Below, one piece after another: positions 1 to 4,612 of a stretch of DNA of 5,612 nucleotides (position 1 is the stretch's first letter; every line of letters begins with the position of its first letter). The DNA comes from JANPII01 sp031424915 (GTDB lineage Bacteria; Pseudomonadota; Alphaproteobacteria; Rickettsiales; Midichloriaceae). A program made the position numbers and the translations under genes. The stretch spans positions 1-5,612 of the forward strand of contig JANPII010000005.1 of the NCBI GenBank assembly GCA_031424915.1, written 5' to 3'. The notes under the pieces were generated by a model. It was not told the origin of the DNA. It searched no databases and saw only the letters and a list, made by a program, of their open reading frames with translations.

Positions 1-1
1 G

Positions 2-1390
2 TTGAAAAGTGCTTATGCAAAGCTACGGCAACAGGCTTTGGTAAAACAAGAAATAGTGATGTTAGAAAAAGAACAGGAAAGGGTGGATGTCAAAATGCTT
101 AAATCAATTAAAGGCATGACCCCTGAAGTTATAGCAGATCGATATGCTATTTTAGAGTGTGAGGCCATCAATAAATTCCTAAGTAAATTTAGAAAAAATA
201 TATATGGCACAGCTACTAATGAGCAAAAAAAGCAGCTGGACAGTCAGCTTTTAAATTTTGAAAATATATTCAGCATTCTGTATGTACAACAAGCGAAGGC
301 CGTTATAGCAGAAAAGGATATAGAGGCTATACTTACAAAAGTTCCGGAACAAATAGACGTTGCTGCTCTCAAAATTAAACTGAAGGAGGTGCTATATCAA
401 GGTGAGGCCATCCCTACAGAAGATGAATTTAGAAAAATACTAAAAGCTTTTCCGCATATGAGTATTCAAGAAAAGATATTGTGGGAGGGGGTGCGTGTCA
501 TTGCCAGCAAGCCTGACCAAAGTGAGTGGTTAGGTTGGCTTCAGAGCAAGGTACAAATCCTTAATGCCGAAAATCAAGAACTACTACGCCACACTTATCA
601 AAATTTCATTCAAAGTAAATCGCAAAAGCATGGTGGTTACTCAGATCCTTATGAACAGATACATTGGCGAATAGACAAAGTATGCCATAACATAAATCAA
701 TTTAGGCAAATAATATTAGAGAGCCTGGGAACAAGTAGCTTATATGGGCAATATAAGGAATTTGAAAAGCACACTCCTTTAAGATTTGCGTGTGAATACT
801 TGCTCAATGCTGCAGTGCCTAGTATCAAGCACTTACGTAATACGCTATACAAAATTAAAGACCCTCACGATATTAGAAGTTATTCCATTTTCTGCACTCA
901 CCCTTTTGATGAGTTACATGCTCAGCTTGGCTCATACTTGCGTAAAAGAAACGATATATTCCACTTAAGTAAGGTTTTAAGTAACATGACGAGAATAGTA
1001 GAGGTCAACCTACTATTTAGTTTCGTAGAGCATATAACCGAAGGTATGCTATTTCATGAAGGCATTACCATATCACCTTACGGGGTAACCCGAGGTCCAA
1101 TTCGAGCCCCCTCTATGCTTCATCACTTATATATCTGCCAAGATATAGTGCTGGAAGAGCGGCAGAAATTATGGTGGAGGAGATTAGAATATATAGGTTT
1201 AGGTAATTTTCTAGCAGAAGAAAGTCACTTATATCATAGCTATATGTGGCAAGAAGGTTTTAGATATCTTGCTTCTGTTAGTGCTAATGATAATGACATT
1301 CAAATCAATCCCTCAATTGTGCAGGAGATATTGCATCTATGCCCTAATCGTTTTTTAAGTCTATCCATTCAAGAGTATTTTATATCTTAA
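2..1390 (+). CDS. Unrecognised helical protein, probably 5'-partial, with a HEPN-like R-N-x3-H motif
   Basis: I do not recognise this protein. The frame is open from the window edge. The first possible start is a TTG at position 2 with no visible ribosome-binding site, so the true start probably lies upstream and 462 residues is a minimum. Numbering from that TTG, residues 1-210 are charged and mostly helical, with coiled-coil-like Glu/Lys/Gln stretches near 10-35 and 60-130. A Gly/Ser-containing break near 208-215 separates this from a second helical part (about 220-380). That part contains Leu-Arg-Lys-Arg-Asn-Asp-Ile-Phe-His, in which R316, N317 and H321 fit the R-N-x3-H signature of HEPN ribonucleases. 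The last 80 residues are rich in Trp, Tyr and His. There are no signal peptide or membrane segments. The reading frame is uninterrupted to TAA at 1388-1390. That this is a gene is near certain. The HEPN reading is an inference from one motif plus its helical setting. Confidence 0.75.
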   Translation: MKSAYAKLRQQALVKQEIVMLEKEQERVDVKMLKSIKGMTPEVIADRYAILECEAINKFLSKFRKNIYGTATNEQKKQLDSQLLNFENIFSILYVQQAKAVIAEKDIEAILTKVPEQIDVAALKIKLKEVLYQGEAIPTEDEFRKILKAFPHMSIQEKILWEGVRVIASKPDQSEWLGWLQSKVQILNAENQELLRHTYQNFIQSKSQKHGGYSDPYEQIHWRIDKVCHNINQFRQIILESLGTSSLYGQYKEFEKHTPLRFACEYLLNAAVPSIKHLRNTLYKIKDPHDIRSYSIFCTHPFDELHAQLGSYLRKRNDIFHLSKVLSNMTRIVEVNLLFSFVEHITEGMLFHEGITISPYGVTRGPIRAPSMLHHLYICQDIVLEERQKLWWRRLEYIGLGNFLAEESHLYHSYMWQEGFRYLASVSANDNDIQINPSIVQEILHLCPNRFLSLSIQEYFIS

Positions 1391-1422
1391 CATGAACACC
1401 AGTAAACTATCCTAGGGGCACA

Positions 1423-1440
1423 TTTGGGGGCAAGCCCAAA
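1423..1440. repeat. Short GC-rich hairpin downstream of the first gene
   Basis: TTTGGG (1423-1428) can pair with CCCAAA (1435-1440) over a 6-nt loop, 33 nt past the stop of the first gene. An alternative pairing uses GGGC/GCCC. No T-run follows on either strand, so it is not a convincing intrinsic terminator. It could still protect or end the upstream transcript. Confidence 0.3.
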
Positions 1441-1506
1441 ACCTGTAAAACACATAATGCGCTATAATACTGCCATAGTCCGGCCCAATATGAACGACAC
1501 TCCATC

Positions 1507-1534
1507 GCTAATTTTGCTTTCAGCAAAATTCAGC
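1507..1534. repeat. Strong hairpin in the region upstream of the GIY-YIG gene
   Basis: AATTTTGCT (1510-1518) is perfectly complementary to AGCAAAATT (1522-1530) with a 3-nt loop. The stem continues with GCT (1507-1509) against AGC (1532-1534) across one bulged C at 1531. No T-run follows. It lies about 100 nt before the GIY-YIG start codon, between two direct copies of TGCGCTATAA (1458-1467 and 1551-1560). It would sit in the 5' leader if the gene is transcribed from this side. Its function is unknown. Confidence 0.45.
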
Positions 1535-1609
1535 TACGACGAGATTGGATTGCGCTATAACGAAGTGAAGGCGAATAATCGAGTCGAAGCGTGCGAAACG
1601 GAATGCCAC

Positions 1610-1629
1610 GCCGAAGCTTTAGCGTAGGC
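1610..1629 (+). repeat. Upstream copy of a 20-nt REP-like hairpin, overlapping the GIY-YIG ribosome-binding region
   Basis: This imperfect 20-nt palindrome has pairs 1-3, 5 and 7-9 Watson-Crick, fixed G/A and A/G mismatches at pairs 4 and 6, and a TT loop. It is followed by GGG. The same architecture recurs in the same orientation at 1948-1967. The two copies differ at six positions (2/19, 5/16 and 9/12), and every change is compensated. The 3' arm plus the trailing GGG forms AGGCGGG (1626-1632), the only Shine-Dalgarno-like sequence before the ATG at 1636. Folding would therefore mask the ribosome-binding region. Hairpins of this general type are common as dispersed repeats in bacteria. I cannot count genomic copies here. 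Confidence 0.65.
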
Positions 1630-1635
1630 GGGCTT

Positions 1636-1875
1636 ATGTATTACGTATATCATATTCAAAGTAAAAATAATTCTGACAGATATTACGTTGGTTTAACATC
1701 AGATGTTGAGCGAAGATTAGAAGAGCATAATGCTGGAAAATCCATACATACCAACAAGTTCAAGCCTTGGAAATTGCCAACCTACACTGCTTTTGTAGAT
1801 AAATCTAGGGCAGAAAAATTTGAAGCTTATCTGAAAACATCATCTGGTAGAGCCTTTGCAAAAAAGAGGCTGTAA
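1636..1875 (+). CDS. Small GIY-YIG family endonuclease
   Basis: The product is a 79-residue single-domain nuclease of the COG2827/UPF0213-like GIY-YIG group. The GIY equivalent is Tyr-Val-Tyr at residues 3-5 and the YIG equivalent is Tyr-Val-Gly at 17-19. The catalytic Arg is in R27-L-E-E-H31-N-A-G, and the metal-binding Glu is E63 in A-E-K-F-E-A-Y-L-K. The segment H-T-N-K-F-K-P-W-K (38-46) and the basic tail ending A-K-K-R-L are typical of these minimal proteins, and the length is normal. The ATG at 1636 is chosen because family members begin directly with the M-Y-Y-V-Y strand. The longer frame from GTG 1591 only translates the hairpin. Family members cut DNA, and some are reported to be single-strand specific and tied to short repeats. 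That fits the near-identical hairpins on both sides, but the substrate here is inferred. There is no partner gene nearby. Confidence 0.88.
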   Translation: MYYVYHIQSKNNSDRYYVGLTSDVERRLEEHNAGKSIHTNKFKPWKLPTYTAFVDKSRAEKFEAYLKTSSGRAFAKKRL

Positions 1876-1925
1876 TGCGTTGTAGCGCAGCGAAAAAGAT
1901 TTAGCGACGTTTCAGCCAGCCAGGC

Positions 1926-2064
1926 ACATGCGTACTTAGCCTGTTGCGTCGTAGCCTTGGCGAAGACGGGAGAATCATAAAATCACAGATTTCACCCCAA
2001 AATCTCCCTTTTTGTTCTCCGTTTCTCCGATACATGCGAACACTCGGGGTTAAGGTACGCATGT
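1926..2064. repeat. Inverted-repeat pair bounding a segment of about 140 bp
   Basis: ACATGCGTAC at 1926-1935 is perfectly inverted at 2055-2064. The similarity extends inward with gaps (TTAGCC after the left arm, GGTTAAGG before the right arm). The enclosed segment holds the downstream REP-like hairpin and the pyrimidine-rich tract. It could be a small non-autonomous element or a large weak foldback. I see no target-site duplication outside the arms. Confidence 0.4.
1948..1967 (+). repeat. Downstream copy of the 20-nt REP-like hairpin
   Basis: Second copy of the element at 1610-1629, in the same orientation and likewise followed by GGG. Relative to the first copy, C-G becomes T-A at pair 2/19, A-T becomes T-A at 5/16 and T-A becomes C-G at 9/12. 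The mismatch positions and the TT loop are identical. The two copies bracket the GIY-YIG gene, ending 6 nt before its start codon and beginning 72 nt after its stop. Confidence 0.65.
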
Positions 2065-2169
2065 CCTCAAACCCTCTATTCACCTGACTTTTATAGGATT
2101 GATGTTTTTTGCTCATGCATTTTTTAGAGAACGAAAACCGGAGTAGCAAGTGGAATTCGAAATTTTGAT

Positions 2170-2736
2170 TTATAAAATCACCTTGCGGAATGTAAGTGAG
2201 ATGCGCCTTTGTCGCTTTACCCCGTTATCACTTTTTCTTGCAGCAATGCCGTGCTTCCATTTATATCTGGCATCATCTTTAAGAATTAATAAGCTTTTTG
2301 GTTCCAGATTTATACACCTCTTAATATCGCCCCAACTCAGATCCATAATACACCCAGATGCTAGACTTAACGAACAAATGGTACCTGCAAAACACGGCAT
2401 GCAATCTATATGAGGAGCAATGCCCTGACCAGGAATATATTCATTAACTATAACTTGATCTGGCATTTCCATGAATATGGATTCTGAATATAGCGTATGA
2501 CATAGTTTATCTATCCAACAAGGCATTTTGCCAAAATAATGAGATGGATCTATAGACCTGGCCGTATAATCATATTTATAGCCATAATGCTGAGTTCTGC
2601 GTTTTAGCTCTAAATTCCAGTCCTGGGCATCAATGAGCTTGAGTAATTCCTCTTCATGCTCTGAGGAAATATAGTTTGAGATATAGGTTAATCCAGGAAT
2701 ATTAACAGCATCATTGAACAAACATTGCTGATTCAT
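2170..2736 (-). CDS. ALKBH8-like AlkB-family Fe(II)/2-oxoglutarate dioxygenase
   Basis: The 188-residue product is a complete AlkB-fold dioxygenase. Iron ligands are H109-x-D111 and H162 (K-W-K-H-G). The 2-oxoglutarate-binding elements are N98-E-Y100 and R178-I-S-L-T-F-R184. Q-H-Y-G-Y-K-Y-D-Y (49-57) is the nucleotide-recognition lid, and Y-x-P-G-Q-G-I-x-x-H-I-D is characteristic. These blocks, and the ending S-L-T-F-R-K-V, resemble the oxygenase domain of eukaryotic ALKBH8 (tRNA wobble-uridine hydroxylation) more than E. coli AlkB, so RNA is a plausible substrate. DNA or RNA demethylation cannot be excluded. The start chosen is the ATG at 2736, 2 nt after the stop of the preceding methyltransferase gene. 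A TTG two codons upstream would overlap that stop by 4 nt. No strong Shine-Dalgarno is seen, which suggests translational coupling. It is probably the distal gene of a two-gene operon. Confidence 0.9.
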   Translation of the reverse strand: MNQQCLFNDAVNIPGLTYISNYISSEHEEELLKLIDAQDWNLELKRRTQHYGYKYDYTARSIDPSHYFGKMPCWIDKLCHTLYSESIFMEMPDQVIVNEYIPGQGIAPHIDCMPCFAGTICSLSLASGCIMDLSWGDIKRCINLEPKSLLILKDDARYKWKHGIAARKSDNGVKRQRRISLTFRKVIL

Positions 2737-2738
2737 AC

Positions 2739-3476
2739 TCAAAACTCATAAGTTGCAAATTTAGAATAATCATCAATCCCACTTTCTTCTTGATGAGTCA
2801 TTGTATGTTCATATTCTGGATAATCTTTGGGATTAAACTTGTATTTTGTTGGCTGGCTTATTCCTAATTCTTCAGCTAACTCATCAAAACGAAACGTATT
2901 GTTATAAAAATCAGAATCAACAACAGTTATTAAAACCACTCCATCTTTTTTTAAAATATACGAAGCAGATATTATAAATTTTTTCACTAAAACATAATTT
3001 GCATTGATGCCCTTAATGCCTTCTCTACTACCGGAGTGCGGGAATTGAAAAATCGCTGTATCAAAAGTATTGGGGTAAAAATGTTTGTGCAATTCTGTTG
3101 CATCTAATCCATGCAAAACTTTTATTCCAGCTTGTTTTAATAACTTGGCATTAGACCAGGCATGCTCAGACAATTCTGAATAACCTTCATATGTAGAAGT
3201 GATAAGGTTAGGTAATAACTGTAGTTTCTTTACCAAGCTAATAGTAAAGCTTAAATTTCCTTCTCCTACTAAAAGTGTTCTACTTCCTTTTATTTTAGAT
3301 ACAAAATCGTATTTGGTAATGCTCTTATAAAGCTTGCATAGCTTATGATCTAAAGCTCTCAACTCTTTTACTTGGCCGTAATAATCTTGCTCAATTTGAT
3401 TTAAATTAAGATCAAGTACTTTTGTTCTTAATTCTAATATTTGCAAGGCGCAGCGTAAATCCTCATGATTTATCAT
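2739..3476 (-). CDS. BMT5-like (DUF2431) Rossmann-fold methyltransferase
   Basis: The product is 245 residues from the ATG at 3476. An N-terminal helical segment (about 1-60) precedes the methyltransferase domain. The SAM-binding loop is L-L-V-G-E-G-N-L-S-F (68-77). The acidic second strand reads T-S-T-Y-E-G (93-98). The signature F-D-T-A-I-F-Q-F-P-H-S-G (138-149) and Y-P-E-Y-E-H-T-M-T (219-227) follow. This set defines DUF2431, whose yeast member Bmt5 makes N3-methyluridine in 25S rRNA. The bacterial substrate is unknown to me. The ATG at 3476 is preferred because GAAGG lies just upstream (spacing only 3 nt) and the sequence before it looks uncharacteristic. A TTG at 3551 would add 25 residues. 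The stop is 2 nt before the AlkB-family start, indicating co-transcription. The 96-nt gap from marR shows no terminator, so read-through from marR is possible. Confidence 0.85.
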   Translation of the reverse strand: MINHEDLRCALQILELRTKVLDLNLNQIEQDYYGQVKELRALDHKLCKLYKSITKYDFVSKIKGSRTLLVGEGNLSFTISLVKKLQLLPNLITSTYEGYSELSEHAWSNAKLLKQAGIKVLHGLDATELHKHFYPNTFDTAIFQFPHSGSREGIKGINANYVLVKKFIISASYILKKDGVVLITVVDSDFYNNTFRFDELAEELGISQPTKYKFNPKDYPEYEHTMTHQEESGIDDYSKFATYEF

Positions 3477-3572
3477 ATACCTTCGTACTAATAATTTATT
3501 TGATACAATATCACTATAAACCATAAACACTAATGCTCGGAAGTAGTGCAAAATAATTTTTATTCATTTTTT

Positions 3573-4010
3573 CTACTGCAAATTGTTAAAACACTCAAGA
3601 AGCAGTTTTTCAAAAAGTACCTGATGCTCCGCGCTTACCGTAGCTAGCATACGAGATTCAACAGCGCATATCATGTTATGAGCTTGCTGAACAACTTTCA
3701 TGCCTTGTTTTGTTAATTCTGTGCACAAAACCCTACCGTGCTGCGGATCGCTTTTTCTTTTTACTAGGTGCCTTTTTTCTAAATTAGAGACTATACCATG
3801 CATGGTTTGAGCGGTGATAAATGCAGACCGTGCAAGTGCTGCATTAGATATGCCAGGCCTGAGCTCTAATTGCGCCAGGACAGCATATTGTGGCGTTGTC
3901 AGATCAAGGGTTCTTAAAGCTTCGTCCATGCGAAGGCGTAAACTATGTTGCGTCTGTTTTAGTTTATAACCTAATAAGCCTGCGACATTTATTTCTTTAG
4001 AGATTGACAT
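3573..4010 (-). CDS. MarR-family transcriptional regulator
   Basis: The 145-residue product has the usual MarR length and layout. N-terminal dimer helices (about 5-35) are followed by a winged helix-turn-helix (about 38-100). T-P-Q-Y-A-V-L begins the domain, and the recognition helix lies around A-F-I-T-A-Q-T-M-H-G-I-V-S-N-L-E (63-78). The wing carries D88-P-Q-H-G-R93, the conserved D/R DNA contact. C-terminal dimer helices include E-K-L-L-L-E-C. Cysteines at 96, 114 and 140 could allow oxidant sensing, but no defined sensor motif is visible. The ATG at 4010 has AAGGG 7 nt upstream (plus-strand 4018-4022). The gene diverges from the SnoaL-like gene, and a palindrome between them (4025-4054) overlaps both -10 regions. 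That strongly suggests autorepression and control of the neighbour. The effector is unknown. Confidence 0.93.
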   Translation of the reverse strand: MSISKEINVAGLLGYKLKQTQHSLRLRMDEALRTLDLTTPQYAVLAQLELRPGISNAALARSAFITAQTMHGIVSNLEKRHLVKRKSDPQHGRVLCTELTKQGMKVVQQAHNMICAVESRMLATVSAEHQVLFEKLLLECFNNLQ

Positions 4011-4032
4011 ATCAGCACCCTTACATTATATT
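4004..4032 (+). promoter_or_regulatory. Promoter of the SnoaL-like gene
   Basis: A perfect TTGACA -35 (4004-4009) is followed, after 17 nt, by TATATT (4027-4032), five of six matches to the -10 consensus. The predicted transcription start near 4039 leaves room for the AGGAG site at 4055-4059. The -35 lies inside the start of marR. The -10 lies within the left arm of the palindrome, so a bound repressor would block it. Confidence 0.65.
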
Positions 4033-4054
4033 ATCAGTGTGCTTATAATATAAT
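4025..4054. promoter_or_regulatory. Candidate MarR operator (10-bp inverted repeat)
   Basis: ATTATATTAT (4025-4034) is perfectly inverted at 4045-4054 with a 10-nt spacer. The 30-bp site sits in the 55-bp divergent gap and covers the -10 elements of both promoters symmetrically, as expected for an autoregulating MarR dimer. The arms are pure A/T, so some of the symmetry could come from overlapping -10 sequences rather than a protein site. Confidence 0.5.
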
Positions 4055-4075
4055 AGGAGTTCGATATGAATACAA
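4047..4075 (-). promoter_or_regulatory. Candidate marR promoter
   Basis: On the minus strand, TTGTAT (4075-4070) and TATATT (4052-4047) are separated by 17 nt. This gives a start near 4040 and a leader of about 30 nt containing the AAGGG site. The -35 is weak and lies within the first codons of the SnoaL-like gene, mirroring the opposite promoter. A better-looking TATAAT at 4030-4025 is too close to the Shine-Dalgarno to serve. Confidence 0.4.
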
Positions 4076-4455
4076 CAAATTCTGAAAGTGAGAATAACTT
4101 AAAGTCTGCGAAAAACTATTACAACGCCATGCTTGCAAAAGACTTTGATAAGATGGCTGGCTACCTGCATAACGATGTGCATTTCATCGGACCACTCGCA
4201 GAAATGCACGGCAAAGATGCTGTTGTTACAGCCGCAAAAAACTTTGGTGGAATATTGCGGGATATCCAGATCAGATCTAGATTTTTATCGGATAATCAGA
4301 TCATGTTCGCTTATGATATGGTCGTACCTGCTCCTATTGGTAAGTTCAGGGCAGCAGTGCTGATGGAATTCATAGATCGACTTATCTCTAAAATCGAGCT
4401 ATTTTATGACGCCAGCCCTTTTGAAGAAAAGAAAAGTGAAATTTTCTCGCCATAA
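4066..4455 (+). CDS. SnoaL/NTF2-like domain protein
   Basis: The 129-residue product has the small cone-shaped NTF2/SnoaL-like architecture. The first helix Y-Y-N-A-M-L-A-K-D-F-D-K-M-A-G-Y-L (18-34) leads into the strand D-V-H-F-I-G-P-L-A-E-M-H-G-K-D-A-V (37-53), the usual start of this fold. A helix ending near F-G-G-I-L and three beta strands (about 67-112) follow. The last strand, K-I-E-L-F-Y-D-A-S-P-F (109-119), resembles the conserved end of the family. Members include ketosteroid-isomerase-like enzymes and ligand-binding proteins, so the reaction cannot be named. The ATG has a good AGGAG at 4055-4059, 6 nt upstream, and a strong promoter under the putative MarR operator. It is therefore probably induced when the MarR ligand is present. 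No signal peptide is seen, so it should be cytoplasmic. Confidence 0.8.
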   Translation: MNTTNSESENNLKSAKNYYNAMLAKDFDKMAGYLHNDVHFIGPLAEMHGKDAVVTAAKNFGGILRDIQIRSRFLSDNQIMFAYDMVVPAPIGKFRAAVLMEFIDRLISKIELFYDASPFEEKKSEIFSP

Positions 4456-4529
4456 CAGTGTTATGCAGTAAAGTGTCGCTTGAAGTGAGTAAATTAAAAA
4501 TAAAAAATCAATGCCTGAATTTCGGTCGC

Positions 4530-4565
4530 ACGATTTCCTGGAATCGTTATAGTAACCCTATAGCG
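4530..4565. promoter_or_regulatory. Two overlapping inverted repeats upstream of ada
   Basis: ACGATT (4530-4535) pairs with AATCGT (4542-4547), with further T-G and C-G pairing inside, giving an 18-bp near-palindrome. The next repeat, CGTTATAG (4545-4552) with CTATAGCG (4558-4565) over a 5-nt loop, shares CGT (4545-4547) with the first. As RNA the two would be mutually exclusive. As DNA they would be adjacent operator-like sites. TATAGT (4548-4553) inside the second could be a -10, with no good -35 before it, as expected for an activator-dependent promoter. A perfect E. coli-type Ada box is not present. Confidence 0.35.
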
Positions 4566-4612
4566 ATAAGTGATTATGCTTCTAGCTCAAGCGATATTAA
4601 TACAGGATCTAA

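Larger units (their letters stand above)
1876..2169. other. Gene-poor spacer with repeats between convergent genes
   Basis: This spacer lies between the GIY-YIG gene (+) and the AlkB gene (-). It is GC-richer than its neighbours in its first third. It carries the second REP-like hairpin (1948-1967), an inverted repeat pair ACATGCGTAC/GTACGCATGT (1926-1935 and 2055-2064), an extra ACATGCG at 2031-2037 and a pyrimidine-rich tract (about 2004-2032). An 82-codon frame is open on the minus strand (1901-2149), but it reads straight through these repeats, is Arg-rich and matches no family I know. I treat it as repeat translation rather than a gene. I see no clear intrinsic terminator for either convergent gene. 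Confidence 0.5.

Noticed and set aside
1463..1468. Perfect TATAAT upstream of the GIY-YIG gene
   Set aside because: No acceptable -35 is found 16-18 nt upstream, and the sequence is AT-rich by chance often enough, so it is not called as a promoter.
1424..1627. 67-codon open frame on the plus strand
   Set aside because: It runs through the hairpin, the direct repeats and the REP-like element, ends inside the REP-like copy, and has no recognisable domain. It is best read as a chance frame in the leader.
1591..1635. Upstream GTG start adding 15 residues to the GIY-YIG protein
   Set aside because: The added residues translate the hairpin, and family members start at the M-Y-Y-V-Y strand, so ATG 1636 is preferred.
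1901..2149. 82-codon open frame on the minus strand, Arg/Ser/Pro-rich
   Set aside because: It consists largely of translated repeats with no known domain and no clear ribosome-binding site. It is kept only as part of the repeat finding.
1391..2169. CRISPR array or tRNA in the repeat-rich spacer
   Set aside because: The repeats are only two, far apart and palindromic, with no regular spacing. No cloverleaf with a T-loop motif could be found.
3477..3551. TTG start adding 25 residues to the methyltransferase
   Set aside because: It has no ribosome-binding site, and ATG 3476 has GAAGG close by. The spacing is short, so the longer form is not fully excluded.
4518..4531. Possible Ada box (AAT then GCAC) upstream of ada
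   Set aside because: The E. coli-type site is AAT, six bases, then GCAA. Here the spacer is seven and the last base differs, which is too weak to call.
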